In this document: piece after piece, positions 8,529-17,479 of the stretch
How the letters are laid out: each line of letters opens with the position of its first letter
Numbering within the stretch: the first letter of the stretch is position 1
DNA from: Microbacterium murale
GTDB lineage: Bacteria > Actinomycetota > Actinomycetes > Actinomycetales > Microbacteriaceae
Assembly (NCBI RefSeq): GCF_030815955.1
Contig: NZ_JAUSXK010000001.1
Span: forward strand, 2,480,001-2,544,000
Direction of reading: 5' to 3'
Length of the DNA stretch: 64,000 nucleotides
Made by a program: the position numbers and the translations under genes
Notes under the pieces: model-generated
What the model was told of the DNA's origin: nothing
Databases searched by the model: none
The model's input: only the letters and a program-made list of their open reading frames with translations

Positions 8529-9326
8529 TCACGCCATCGTGTCGCGCAGTCCGTAAACGGACTCGTGCCAGGGGATGAAGAATCGTTTCAGCTCATTGAC
8601 GATGAGGTAAAGAACGAGACCGAGAAGCGACAGCCAGAGGATGAGCGCGAATGTGAGCGCCGCATCGAGTTGGTTCATGCTCGAAACGACGAGGAAACCG
8701 AGTCCCTGACTACCTGCGATGTACTCGCCGACGATCGCACCCGTTGTTGCGAGCACGATGCCCACCTCCATGCCGGCGAACAGATAAGGCTGAACGCTTC
8801 GCATCTCGAGCTGCAGAAGCGTCTGCCATCGCGTCGCGTTCAGGCTCTTCATCACCTCGCGCTGTCCCTGCTCGACCGAACGCACGCCCAGAAGCATGTT
8901 GAGCATGATGGGAAAGAACGCCAGAAGCGCGGAAAGCCAGATCTTCGAGGTGATTCCGAATCCGAACCAGATCACGAACAGCGGGATGAACGCGACCTTC
9001 GGCGCCACCTGGGTGATCACGATGAGGGGGCGGACGCTCGCCTCGAGCCATGGCAGCTTGCCGAGCAGAACGCCGACGACGACACCCGTGACCACCGCGA
9101 TCGCGAAGCCGATGAGGATCTCGGAGAGTGTGGTGAGGGTGTGGGACCAGATGTCGGGGGCCGAGAACAACCCCATGAATTTTTCGCCGACTGCACCCGG
9201 AGGCGGGAACAGGAACGGGTTCACCTGCCCGATGGAGACGACGAGCTGCCAGATGACGACTATGACCACGACGAGCACGGGCGTCACGACCCAGGGCAGG
9301 ACACGCATGACCTTCTGGCGGCTCAT
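8529..9326 (-). CDS. ABC transporter permease, TauC/SsuC type
   Basis: A 265-residue integral membrane permease of the binding-protein-dependent class. It has about six hydrophobic segments, and the cytoplasmic EAA-like loop lies near residues 170-190 (EVMKSLNATRWQTLLQLEMRS). The family works with an NMT1/TauA-type binding protein and one ATPase to import sulfonates, pyrimidine precursors or aromatic acids. The ATG at 9324-9326 overlaps the ATPase stop by one base (TGATG), and GAGGAGAA lies 6 nt upstream. It is the last gene of the importer operon. Confidence 0.88.
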   Translation of the reverse strand: MSRQKVMRVLPWVVTPVLVVVIVVIWQLVVSIGQVNPFLFPPPGAVGEKFMGLFSAPDIWSHTLTTLSEILIGFAIAVVTGVVVGVLLGKLPWLEASVRPLIVITQVAPKVAFIPLFVIWFGFGITSKIWLSALLAFFPIMLNMLLGVRSVEQGQREVMKSLNATRWQTLLQLEMRSVQPYLFAGMEVGIVLATTGAIVGEYIAGSQGLGFLVVSSMNQLDAALTFALILWLSLLGLVLYLIVNELKRFFIPWHESVYGLRDTMA

Positions 9327-10168
9327 CAGTTCTCCTCGTCAATGTCGTGGCGGAGGTTCCGCACGATCTCGTTGAATTCCGGTGTCGTCGTGGAGTCGAC
9401 CGTGCGCGGTTTCGGCTCGACGACCGGCAGCACTTGGCGCACTCGACCCGGTCGCGGCGTCATGTGCACAACTCGATCGGCGAGGAACACCGCCTCCGGG
9501 ATGTCATGGGTGACGAAGACGACTGTCGACTTGGTCTCGAGCACGATGCGCTGCAGTTCGAGGTTCATACGCTCGCGGGTGAGCGCGTCCAATGCGCCGA
9601 ACGGCTCGTCCATGAGGAGGAGATCTGGTTCGGTCGACAGCGAGCGCGCGATCGCGGCTCGCTGGCGCATCCCGCCGGAGAGTTCGCGTGGGTACGACTT
9701 CTCGAATCCACCGAGGCCGACGAGCTCTGCAAGCTCGGAGGCGCGTGCCCGACGATCCTGCTTGCCAGCGCCTCGCAGCTTCATCGGGAGAGCGATGTTG
9801 TCGAGTACCGAGAGCCAAGGGAACAGGTTGCTCTCCTGGAAGACGAAGCCGAGCTTCGTGATGGCCGACTCGTCCACCGTCGATCCCCGCCACAGGTTGT
9901 TGCCGTCGACCTCGATCGTTCCAGCACTGGGTGCGAGCAGGCCACCGATCATTCGCAGCAGTGTCGTCTTGCCGCACCCCGACCGCCCGATCAGTGCGAC
10001 GAACTCACCGCGCTGAATGCTCAGATCAACGCCCGAGACAGCGTGGGTGGTACCGGACCTGGTGGCGAAGTCGCGTCCGAGGCCTTGGATGTGCAGTCGG
10101 GGAACAGCGTCCGTTGCGCCCGTGGTGGGTGCAGGCGGTGTCGGAGTCTGTGTGCTCATGATGGGCAT
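9326..10168 (-). CDS. ABC transporter ATP-binding protein, TauB/SsuB type
   Basis: A 280-residue ATPase on the inner face of the membrane, energising the adjacent permease. Walker A is GRSGCGKTT near residue 61, the signature is LSGGMRQR, Walker B is LLLMDEP and the H-loop is VTHD. The length and the C-terminal extension fit the nitrate/sulfonate/taurine group. The ATG at 10168 has GAGAGG upstream; a second ATG three codons later is possible. The stop overlaps the permease start. A strong hairpin (10194-10226) separates it from the upstream binding-protein gene, probably making the ATPase less abundant than the binding protein. Confidence 0.9.
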   Translation of the reverse strand: MPIMSTQTPTPPAPTTGATDAVPRLHIQGLGRDFATRSGTTHAVSGVDLSIQRGEFVALIGRSGCGKTTLLRMIGGLLAPSAGTIEVDGNNLWRGSTVDESAITKLGFVFQESNLFPWLSVLDNIALPMKLRGAGKQDRRARASELAELVGLGGFEKSYPRELSGGMRQRAAIARSLSTEPDLLLMDEPFGALDALTRERMNLELQRIVLETKSTVVFVTHDIPEAVFLADRVVHMTPRPGRVRQVLPVVEPKPRTVDSTTTPEFNEIVRNLRHDIDEEN

Positions 10169-10193
10169 CGTCGCCTCTCGTTGTCAGGGAGAA

Positions 10194-10226
10194 GGTGTGG
10201 CCCCACCGCATGCGCGGGGCCACACC
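10194..10226 (-). terminator. Intercistronic hairpin after the binding-protein gene
   Basis: A perfect 11-bp stem (GGTGTGGCCCC and its complement) with an 11-nt loop lies in the 73-nt gap between the binding-protein and ATPase genes. There is no T tract. It more likely acts as a partial terminator or mRNA-stabilising structure that keeps the binding protein in excess. Confidence 0.6.
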
Positions 10227-10241
10227 CGGGATGGGTCGAGG

Positions 10242-11339
10242 TCAGTTGGCCGGAAGCAGGTCGCTCGTGATCCAGGCCGACGGATCACCACCGCCCTCGA
10301 GCAGGCCGCCGTCGACGTACGCGTCGTAGATGTCCGTCCAGTAGTCGTCATCGTTCTCGAGCAGGCCGACGGTTCCCGTCGAGTCGATCCACGTCTCGGT
10401 CGTGTAGGTCTCGAGAGCCTGAACCGCGATCGCGTCGTCTTTCAAGGCTGCGAAGTCCCAGTCACCGCTGTCGCGCAGGGTGGCCAGCACATTCGCGAAG
10501 TCATTCTCCCGATCGTCGATGAGCTCCTGTGTCGCTTCCTTGATCGCAGCGAGGAAGCGTTCGATGTCTTCGACCTGGCCGGGGTCTTCAAGATTCGACT
10601 TCGTCGTGATCCAGACCTGGCGCTCTGGAGCGTCGACCAGACCCGCGGGGCTGGAGACGGCATCCTCATTCTGCTCGACGATGCCGATCGATGTGTCGAG
10701 GCTGACGACGTAGCCGTCGAGCTGCCCCTGCTTCACCAGCTCGTATGTGGCCGCCGTCACCGGCACCGCCTGTCGGGTGACCGAATCACGCGGTACGTCG
10801 GCGTCGTCGAGGGCGAAGTTGAGCATCTTCTCGCTCGTACCGCCGACCGAACCGAGGCCGATCACTTTGCCTTCCATGTCCTCTGCGGACTCGATCGGGT
10901 TCTCCTTGGTTGAAATGACGCGCAGATTGCTGCGGTATGCCATCGTGCCGACGCCCACGATGGGCTGACCCGATTCCATTCCGGGCAGGACGTCGACGGT
11001 ACTCACCCGGGTGATCGGTGTGGCACCGCCGAGCAAGGTCTGGATCGCCGCAGAGGTGCCCTGCACCGGTTGCAGTTGAACGTCGAGACCGTGCTCTTCG
11101 AATATTCCGGCGGAGTATGCGTACATCTCGGGTGTGAACGTGAACGACTGGAGCGGGAGGAACGACACCACCACGATCTTGTCGAGTTGCGCCGGGGCTT
11201 CCCCTCCCTCTGTCGCGGGTGCGCTGTCTGCACCCGCGCACCCGGTCAGCGCGAGCGATGCCGCGATAAGCACGGCTGCCGCTGCCCGAAGGCGCGAGCG
11301 GGAGGACCAGGGGCTGTGTTTCTGCGCTGCTATGGGCAT
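10242..11339 (-). CDS. ABC transporter substrate-binding lipoprotein, NMT1/TauA/SsuA type
   Basis: A 365-residue extracytoplasmic lipoprotein. A signal peptide ends in the lipobox LTGC near residue 34, then a low-complexity linker, then an NMT1-like binding domain. It would present a small ligand to the permease encoded at 8529. The ATG at 11337-11339 has AGGAG 6 nt upstream. It heads the importer operon (binding protein, ATPase, permease). A possible IclR-type operator lies at 11429-11443. The ligand is unknown; neighbouring genes suggest an organic acid rather than a sulfur source, but that is weak inference. Confidence 0.88.
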   Translation of the reverse strand: MPIAAQKHSPWSSRSRLRAAAAVLIAASLALTGCAGADSAPATEGGEAPAQLDKIVVVSFLPLQSFTFTPEMYAYSAGIFEEHGLDVQLQPVQGTSAAIQTLLGGATPITRVSTVDVLPGMESGQPIVGVGTMAYRSNLRVISTKENPIESAEDMEGKVIGLGSVGGTSEKMLNFALDDADVPRDSVTRQAVPVTAATYELVKQGQLDGYVVSLDTSIGIVEQNEDAVSSPAGLVDAPERQVWITTKSNLEDPGQVEDIERFLAAIKEATQELIDDRENDFANVLATLRDSGDWDFAALKDDAIAVQALETYTTETWIDSTGTVGLLENDDDYWTDIYDAYVDGGLLEGGGDPSAWITSDLLPAN

Positions 11340-11428
11340 TTTCGACTCCTGTGTCGGATCGTCCTGTCCGCAACTCTGCGGTCGGTCGGATCAGTCTGCC
11401 GACCATGCTTCGCGAAGGAAACACGTCT

Positions 11429-11443
11429 TTTTACTGGATGAAA
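11429..11443. promoter_or_regulatory. Candidate IclR-type operator upstream of importer operon
   Basis: TTTTACTGGATGAAA lies about 90 nt upstream of the binding-protein start. It matches 12 of 15 positions of TTTCACTGGTCGAAA at 14379-14393. Both are 15-bp partial dyads (TTT...AAA) of the size IclR proteins bind. The pairing of the two sites is seen directly; the regulator assignment is inference. Confidence 0.4.
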
Positions 11444-11472
11444 TCAGTCGGCGAAACTGATGACCGCGCAGA

Positions 11473-11880
11473 TCATTGAAGCACTGTTACGACACCGGTG
11501 TTCCCGTCGACACGCAGCAGGTCCCCGGTGCGAACCACGTCAAGCGGATTCGGTGCAGCCTCGACGACCGTGGGCACCCGGGTGACGATCGCCCCCAGTA
11601 CGGCCTTGGTCGTGACGACGTTGAAGACCATCGCGGCAGGGGCGGTGCCCATGAGCCGCGTCGACTGGAAGAAGCCCGACCAACCCGATGAGCCCTTCGC
11701 CCCAGGGAACACGAGGACCTTGCCCGTGAAGCACACGCCGAACAGCTCGTGCCGCGGTTCGATCACCGTGCCGGTCGCCACATCGATCCCGCCGAATCCT
11801 GAGATCGGGTCGTGTGTGACGAGCGCTTCCGCCTCGACGACACCGGGCACGATTCCGCGGCCGCGCAGTTCCACCGTCAT
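11473..11880 (-). CDS. Aconitase X small (swivel) subunit, DUF126
   Basis: A 135-residue swivel domain of the aconitase X group, encoded apart from its large subunit. The conserved loop lies near residues 58-80 (PGAKGSSGWSG then GTAPAAMVF); the serine-rich part normally contributes to the active site. Known aconitase X enzymes dehydrate cis-3-hydroxy-L-proline (bacteria) or phosphomevalonate (archaea). The ATG at 11878-11880 overlaps the large-subunit stop as ATGA, indicating stoichiometric translation. This member sits beside the UGSC-partner gene, so its substrate may be new. Confidence 0.85.
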   Translation of the reverse strand: MTVELRGRGIVPGVVEAEALVTHDPISGFGGIDVATGTVIEPRHELFGVCFTGKVLVFPGAKGSSGWSGFFQSTRLMGTAPAAMVFNVVTTKAVLGAIVTRVPTVVEAAPNPLDVVRTGDLLRVDGNTGVVTVLQ

Positions 11881-13157
11881 GCGAGCTCCCCACGCCACCG
11901 GCCGGTGATGGCGGCATCCACGCACTCGTCGAGTGTGCCGAACCAGGCTTCGATGCCGAGAATCGCCGGCAGGTAGTGGGCCTGCTTGGCTGAGTCTGTT
12001 GCGAACACGCGCGTGCCAGGAGGTGCCGCACGCGACATCGCCGGGCAGGAGTCGGTCAGCACCTTGCCGCCGGCGCGCATGATCGTCTGCGTGTATCCGT
12101 TGCGGTCTGCCATCGTGCGCAGGGCCCGCGGTGTCATGACCCAGAGTTCGGTTCCTTCGTGAAGCCGCCGTCCCTCGAGCAGATGGGCGACCTGCGCGAC
12201 CTGGTCGAGTGAGGCATGCGGGCAGCCGAGCAGAATGAAATCGACGTCATCACTGTCGCCTTGCGCGTTCAGCGTCTCGTACGCCCAGCGTCGCTCGGCA
12301 TCGCCGTAGCGGATCGCCTCCGGCACCGTTCCTCCACCGAACGCGGCCTCGAGTGTGGGAGCTTCAGGGGTGATTCCTGGGATGTGGTAGATCTCGACTC
12401 CGCCGGATGTCGCGGTTGCGGCTCCGAAGTGCTTGAGGTCGGCGAGGTCGGGCTGAGCCAAGGACCCGACGATCGCCGGCCGCGCTTCTTGCACGACTTC
12501 GCCGACGTAGTAGCCCAGGAGCCCCCACTCCTGGAAGGTGTCTATGCTCGTGTCGGCCTGGAGAAGATGTGTCGCATAGCGATTCTCGGTGAGGTGATTG
12601 CCCCAGTACGGAATCTTGCCCGTGAGTGCCGCGGCCCCGGTGGAGGCGCCGCCTTCGCAGTTGGTCCGCGCACCGAGAACCGAATTCGCGTATACGACGG
12701 CCGAGGACTCCATCCACGCGACGTGTTCGCCACGCACGGGGAGGTTGCCCACCTGGTAGGGAGTGCACGTGGCCAGAACGTTGACGCCGCGCTCCGAGTA
12801 GTAGGACTCCGCGTCGGCCTGCAGTTCGATCGACTGCTTCGAATAGCTCGTCAGCCCGTCCGCGTCGTCCGAGAAACCGTGCTGCAGCTGGCACGTGGGC
12901 ACTTTCATGCGAGGGATCTCGAAGTCGTCGTCGCTGTCGAGATTGATGACGGCGTATGCCTTGGCCCAGCCCTTCTCGCGCACCAGCTGGGCCTTCGCCG
13001 GCGACGGCTGGGTCATCGTTCCCGCCACATTGCGCGTATCCACGAGACGCTCTGCTCCGAGGGCGTCACCGTAGCGGATGAGCAGGTCCATCGCGGCCGC
13101 GACGGCGTCGCCCTCCACGCCGTCGCGCATCGAGCTCTCTTCATCCGTGAGCTTCAT
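11877..13157 (-). CDS. Aconitase X catalytic (large) subunit, DUF521
   Basis: A 426-residue catalytic subunit of aconitase X. Cysteines in the expected contexts (ATCTPYQVGN, ARTNCEGG and LLGCPHAS) could hold the iron-sulfur cluster, and the block TYDMTQPS-like of the family appears here as NVAGTMTQPSPAK. It should dehydrate or isomerise a hydroxy acid. The ATG at 13155-13157 has GAGGAGGAGC immediately upstream. It lies 32 nt after the UGSC-partner gene and overlaps the small subunit gene, so the three form one minus operon. Whether it uses 3-hydroxyproline cannot be told from sequence; no proline-pathway genes are near. Confidence 0.86.
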   Translation of the reverse strand: MKLTDEESSMRDGVEGDAVAAAMDLLIRYGDALGAERLVDTRNVAGTMTQPSPAKAQLVREKGWAKAYAVINLDSDDDFEIPRMKVPTCQLQHGFSDDADGLTSYSKQSIELQADAESYYSERGVNVLATCTPYQVGNLPVRGEHVAWMESSAVVYANSVLGARTNCEGGASTGAAALTGKIPYWGNHLTENRYATHLLQADTSIDTFQEWGLLGYYVGEVVQEARPAIVGSLAQPDLADLKHFGAATATSGGVEIYHIPGITPEAPTLEAAFGGGTVPEAIRYGDAERRWAYETLNAQGDSDDVDFILLGCPHASLDQVAQVAHLLEGRRLHEGTELWVMTPRALRTMADRNGYTQTIMRAGGKVLTDSCPAMSRAAPPGTRVFATDSAKQAHYLPAILGIEAWFGTLDECVDAAITGRWRGELA

Positions 13158-13189
13158 CGCTCCTCCTCGGGCCGTGTCGCGAGGTCCTG

Positions 13190-14293
13190 TTACGCCTCGA
13201 TCTTGGTGGACGAGAACGGGATCGCGCGAGGCGGGTTGAGCGTGAAGACCTCGACGACGGCCGAGACTCCGGCATTGTCGGCACCCGCGACGATGATCTG
13301 CACGTTCGTGGGGTGGCTGAGCAACCGCACCCGATCCGGCGTATCGGTGCTGCTCGCCGTGTCCGACGTCGAGTCCGGGTGGTTGGCAGGCAGCCGCCAA
13401 CGAGTCTTGTTGGACAGTGCTTCTTTACCCACCCGTGCCAGGTCTTCGCGATCGCGGACGGCGTTCTCGAAGATGAATGCACGCAGATCATCCTTGCTCC
13501 AGCCCGCGTTCGCGAACATCGCGGCGTGCTCGGGCACGAGCACGAGCAACGTCGACGTGTACTCGTGGATGAGTGCGCCGGTACGACAGATCGTGTCGAC
13601 GAAGTCGAGGGCGAGTTGCTCGGGAACCATCGTGTGGCGTGCCTCGATGTGCACGACGGAGCGGATGACGAACATCGTCGCAACGCTGTCGTCAGCATCG
13701 AACCCATGCTCGAGCGCGAACGACGGCCACGGACTCTGTTCTTCGTTCTCACCTATGACTGCGGTGTATTTGGAGGGGTTTCCCTGCGTGGCCTGGTCGA
13801 GTCCGTGCGGGTTGAGACCGAATACGTTGATGAGGCCGAGGCGAACGGCACGCCCGATCGTGGCGTTCGATCGGAACCCTGAGCCGAAGATGTTGCCGCG
13901 GCTGTTGATGTCGATTTCGCCTCGGACAGGACCGTTGACGACGAGGAACGGTGCGGTACCGGTCGTCGACTGCCAGATGCCGCGGGCGGGGTGCGGCTCT
14001 TTCGCGACGGACTCCCACGCGGCGATCACGACAGGCAGGTACTCCGGTCTGCATCCGGCGAGCGCAGCGTTGAGCGCTGCGAGCCGCACTGTGATGCTGC
14101 GGTTGAGGTGGGCGACGGTGAACAGCACCTCGTTCGGGTCGCGCGTGACGGTTGCGAGGAACTCCGCGAGGTAGGACTCCGTCACCGGCACGACAGGCAG
14201 CCCATCGGTCCACTCGTTGTCCCAGTAATAGTCGAGCGCCGTGCGGATCTCGTCCGAATCGACTTCGTGCGTGCTGGATACCGTGACAGACAT
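13190..14293 (-). CDS. UGSC-partner protein, unknown function (copy 1)
   Basis: A 367-residue protein that I cannot assign to a named enzyme. It is homologous to the protein at 29773-30849. Shared blocks include WTDGLP near residue 24, a conserved cysteine in AGCxPEYLP near 74, WQST.G, FG....Q(A)T.G and GENEExSPW. The conserved Cys and acidic GENEE motif suggest an enzyme. There is no signal peptide or membrane segment. The ATG at 14291-14293 has AGGAG 9 nt upstream. It is first in an operon with aconitase X and divergent from the MaoC operon. The second copy overlaps a UGSC-family gene, so the two families probably act together. Confidence 0.75.
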   Translation of the reverse strand: MSVTVSSTHEVDSDEIRTALDYYWDNEWTDGLPVVPVTESYLAEFLATVTRDPNEVLFTVAHLNRSITVRLAALNAALAGCRPEYLPVVIAAWESVAKEPHPARGIWQSTTGTAPFLVVNGPVRGEIDINSRGNIFGSGFRSNATIGRAVRLGLINVFGLNPHGLDQATQGNPSKYTAVIGENEEQSPWPSFALEHGFDADDSVATMFVIRSVVHIEARHTMVPEQLALDFVDTICRTGALIHEYTSTLLVLVPEHAAMFANAGWSKDDLRAFIFENAVRDREDLARVGKEALSNKTRWRLPANHPDSTSDTASSTDTPDRVRLLSHPTNVQIIVAGADNAGVSAVVEVFTLNPPRAIPFSSTKIEA

Positions 14294-14378
14294 GCGTGCA
14301 ACTCCTTCGTATCCGCGGGGACCCACCCTGCGGGGTGCAAGCAATCTCGCATACGCCCGGTCGGGGCGTCGGTCCCGG

Positions 14379-14393
14379 TTTCACTGGTCGAAA
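14379..14393. promoter_or_regulatory. Candidate IclR-type operator between divergent operons
   Basis: TTTCACTGGTCGAAA is a 15-bp partial dyad in the 167-nt gap between the UGSC-partner/aconitase X operon and the MaoC operon. It matches the site at 11429-11443 at 12 of 15 positions. It could coordinate both divergent operons with the importer. Confidence 0.4.
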
Positions 14394-14460
14394 AGCTTCG
14401 TGTCGCGACGTCTCCGACACGGCAGGATGGCCAGAGTCCCCTCAGGTAAGGAAGCCGGAA

Positions 14461-14946
14461 ATGACAGACAACTCCTCCACGGCCGCAGAGATGACGCGCG
14501 TGTTCACCACGATCGATGAGGTCGGCGACGTCACCGGGCGCGAATTCGGTCCCTCGACGTGGCGCGCCATCCCGCAGGAGGACATCGATCTCTACGCGCA
14601 GCTGTCCGGCGATGACAACCCGATTCACGTCGATGCTGAAGTCGCAGCGAGATCGCAGTTCGGCGGACGCATCGCTCACGGGATGCTGACTCTGACGATG
14701 GTGGTTCCGCACCTGCGGGAGATCTACCGGGTCACGGGAACGACGACTGGCATCGTCTACGGTTTCAACAAGATCAGATTCCCCACCGCCGTACCGTCGG
14801 GCGCGAACATCCGCGTGCGCGGCACGGTCGCACAGGTTGAAGAGGTACCGGGGGGCTGGCAGGTGACCCTCGCCCTCGCCTTCGAGGTGGAGGGCGCGTC
14901 CAAGCCGGCAGTGGTTGCCGAACTAGTGCTCAGGCACTACCGGTGA
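14461..14946 (+). CDS. MaoC-type (R)-hydratase/dehydratase
   Basis: A 161-residue single hot-dog-fold protein. The hydratase-2 motif is intact (SGDDNPIHVD near residues 46-55, then GGRIAHGML), supplying the catalytic Asp and His. It probably hydrates an enoyl-CoA or dehydrates a hydroxyacyl-CoA. The ATG at 14461 has AAGGA upstream. The stop overlaps the next start as GTGA. It is first in a five-gene operon with an SDR, a CoA ligase, an amidohydrolase and an acyl-CoA dehydrogenase, a layout suggesting CoA-dependent breakdown of an organic acid. Confidence 0.88.
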   Translation: MTDNSSTAAEMTRVFTTIDEVGDVTGREFGPSTWRAIPQEDIDLYAQLSGDDNPIHVDAEVAARSQFGGRIAHGMLTLTMVVPHLREIYRVTGTTTGIVYGFNKIRFPTAVPSGANIRVRGTVAQVEEVPGGWQVTLALAFEVEGASKPAVVAELVLRHYR

Positions 14947-15878
14947 GCCGCGTGAACGCCGCCGCCGATATCCGGCTCGACGGCCGGGTCGCGATCGTGA
15001 CGGGCGCGGGCCGGAGCCTCGGGCGTGCCTATGCGATAGCTCTCGCCGAAGCGGGCGCAGCTGTTGTCGTCAACGACGTCGACGCAGCATCCGCGGCCGA
15101 TGCCGTGGCCGAGATCACAGACCGCGGCGGCACCGCGGTCGTATCGATCGGCCCCGTCGGGTCGGCCGAGACCGCTGAGCAGCTGGTTGAGGACGCCGTC
15201 ACGGCGTTCGGACGGCTGGATGTGCTCGTCGCCAACGCGGGCGTGCTGCGCGACCGCGTGCTGTGGAAGATGTCCGACGACGACTTCGACGCGGTGGTCG
15301 CGACCCACCTGCGTGGCACGTTCACCACAGGTCGCGCCGCCGCCATCCGGATGCGCGAACAAGGCGAGGGAGGGCGTCTGATCGTGATCGGCTCGCCCGC
15401 CGGGCAACTCGGATCGTTCGGTCAGACCAACTACGCGGCCGTGAAGTCGGGTCTGGTGGCGATGGCACGAACCTGGTCGCTCGAGCTCGCCCGCGCCGGC
15501 ATCACAGCCAACGCCGTCATTCCGGTCGCCATGTCACCTATGACCGGCACGATCCCCGCGTATTCCGAGCTGTACGAGCGCTACCTCGCGGGTGAGCCGA
15601 TTCCGAGAGAGATCCGACGCGAAAAGGGGCTGGGCAGTCCCGAGGATGTCGCGCCGCTCATCGTCTGGCTCGCCTCGGACAGGTCGCAGTCGGTGACCGG
15701 CCAGGCGATCGGCATCGGCGGAGACAGGATTTCGCTGTACTCGCACCCCACGGTGCTCGACGAAGAGTATTCCGACGGTGGGTGGAGCGCCGCCGGCATC
15801 GACAGGGCGTGGCACGAGCGCTTCGCCGCGCAGGCGCAACCATCCGGCCCGCGATCCCGTACGGAGGAAGCCCAGTGA
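14943..15878 (+). CDS. SDR-family dehydrogenase, MaoC-coupled
   Basis: A 311-residue NAD(P)-dependent short-chain dehydrogenase. The cofactor motif TGAGRSLGR is near residue 19, NAG near 97, and the catalytic Ser and YxxxK appear as GSPAG...YAAVKS near 150-165. It resembles the dehydrogenase part of peroxisomal multifunctional enzyme type 2, which partners with MaoC hydratases, so a 3-hydroxyacyl-CoA dehydrogenase role is plausible. The start is GTG at 14943, overlapping the MaoC stop. The stop overlaps the ligase start (GTGA). Confidence 0.87.
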   Translation: MSRVNAAADIRLDGRVAIVTGAGRSLGRAYAIALAEAGAAVVVNDVDAASAADAVAEITDRGGTAVVSIGPVGSAETAEQLVEDAVTAFGRLDVLVANAGVLRDRVLWKMSDDDFDAVVATHLRGTFTTGRAAAIRMREQGEGGRLIVIGSPAGQLGSFGQTNYAAVKSGLVAMARTWSLELARAGITANAVIPVAMSPMTGTIPAYSELYERYLAGEPIPREIRREKGLGSPEDVAPLIVWLASDRSQSVTGQAIGIGGDRISLYSHPTVLDEEYSDGGWSAAGIDRAWHERFAAQAQPSGPRSRTEEAQ

Positions 15879-17479
15879 CCCGTATCCACTACTCGGACCT
15901 CTGGCAGGGCATCGCACGCGAGCTGCCAGAGCGCACGGCGATCATCACTCGGGACAGCGAGATGACCTGGTCGCAGTTCAGCACCGAATCCAGCGCGCTG
16001 GCCCGTTACTTCATCGAGGAATGCGGGCTGCAGACAGGCGACGCCGCGGCGACTCTCCTGTACAACCGCCCGGAGTTCCTGACCTTCACCTGGGCGTGCC
16101 TGGCCACCGGTGTCGCCCCCGTCGCGCTGAACTACCGCTACACGGCCGGCGAGGTGCGTGCCCTCCTCATCGACTCCGACTCGAAGGTGCTCGTCGCCCC
16201 GGCATCGTTCGCCGCGATCGCGATCGAGGCGACTGCCGGGCTCGGCATCCCGATCGTCGTCATCGACGACAACGACGACGCCACGATACCCGGCGCCGTG
16301 CGTTACGAAGACATCGTCGCCGGCGGAGGCTCGATGCCCGCCGAGGCCCCAGCGGGCGCCGACCTGCGGCTGTACACCGGCGGTACGACGGGCACCCCGA
16401 AGGCAGTGGTGTGGGATCTCGACACGCTGCTGGAAGCGCGGCGACAATCCACCTGGGGCGTCACCGGGATCGAACCTCCGAAGACTCTCGAAGACGCGAT
16501 CGCCATAGCCGTCGATCCCGAAACCCCGAAGGTCGTGACTCTGCCGATGAGTCCGATGCTGCATGGAACCGCGCAATCGATGACGATGGGTACCCTCGCT
16601 CTGGGCGGCACGGTCGTGCTGCACGCCCGTCCGAGCATGGACGTCGCAGAGGCCTATCGCCTCATGAGCGAGCACCGCGCGACGCGGCTCATCGTTGCTG
16701 GTGACGCGCTCGCGCTGCCGCTCTCTGAAATCGCGGAGCTGAACGGCGGACTCCCGCACGTTCGGTGGATCTTCTCGTCAGGCATGCGGTTCAGCGACGA
16801 CGTGAAGCACCGCCTGCACTCCCTGGGTGACCTCGAGATCATCGACCTGCTCGCATCAAGCGAAGGCGGCCCGTTCGCGTTCGGCATCACGAAGAGCATC
16901 GATGACCTGCCAGCGCGTCTCGCGCTCACCCCCGGTGCGGTGCTGCTCGACGAGCAGCACAACGAAGTCCCGCTCGAGGCGGGGGCCCTCGGCATCCTCG
17001 GTTTTCGAGGAGTGCTGCCGAAAGGTTATTACGGAGACCCGGTCAAGACTGCGAAGACGTTCCTGCAGATCCGTGGCCAGCGCTACGTCGTTCCCGGAGA
17101 CTGGGCACGCTCGAACGGCGACGGAACGATCGATCTTCTCGGCCGTCTCTCCGCGGTGGTGAACACGGGCGGCGAGAAGGTGTTCCCCACCGAGGTCGAG
17201 CAGGTTCTGCTCGACCATCCGAGTGTCGGCGACGCGATCGTCTTCGGGTTGCCGCATCCGCGTTTCGGCGAAGCTGTGAGTGCCATGGTCTCACCCGCTG
17301 AGGGAGCCGAGATCGAGCCCGCCGATCTGCTCGAGTTCGTCGGCGAGCGTCTCGCCGGTTTCAAGAAGCCGCGGCACCTGTTCGTGCGCGCGAGCCTCGA
17401 CCGATCCCTCACGGGCAAGATCGAACTCGCCAGAGTGAAAGAGGACGCGATGCGTGAACTGCAGGAGCTGGACGCATGA
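15875..17479 (+). CDS. AMP-forming acyl-CoA synthetase/ligase
   Basis: A 534-residue ANL-superfamily adenylating enzyme. The P-loop-like motif is LYTGGTTGTPK near residue 168, the A8-type block is GDWARSNGDGTIDLLGR near 410, and the C-terminal hinge and lysine region (NTGGEKVFPTEVE, then SLTGKIELARVK) is complete. It should activate a carboxylic acid as acyl-CoA using ATP. The GTG at 15875 has GGAGGAA 6 nt upstream. It is coupled by overlap to both neighbours, so it probably supplies the CoA ester for MaoC, SDR and acyl-CoA dehydrogenase. Confidence 0.88.
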   Translation: MTRIHYSDLWQGIARELPERTAIITRDSEMTWSQFSTESSALARYFIEECGLQTGDAAATLLYNRPEFLTFTWACLATGVAPVALNYRYTAGEVRALLIDSDSKVLVAPASFAAIAIEATAGLGIPIVVIDDNDDATIPGAVRYEDIVAGGGSMPAEAPAGADLRLYTGGTTGTPKAVVWDLDTLLEARRQSTWGVTGIEPPKTLEDAIAIAVDPETPKVVTLPMSPMLHGTAQSMTMGTLALGGTVVLHARPSMDVAEAYRLMSEHRATRLIVAGDALALPLSEIAELNGGLPHVRWIFSSGMRFSDDVKHRLHSLGDLEIIDLLASSEGGPFAFGITKSIDDLPARLALTPGAVLLDEQHNEVPLEAGALGILGFRGVLPKGYYGDPVKTAKTFLQIRGQRYVVPGDWARSNGDGTIDLLGRLSAVVNTGGEKVFPTEVEQVLLDHPSVGDAIVFGLPHPRFGEAVSAMVSPAEGAEIEPADLLEFVGERLAGFKKPRHLFVRASLDRSLTGKIELARVKEDAMRELQELDA

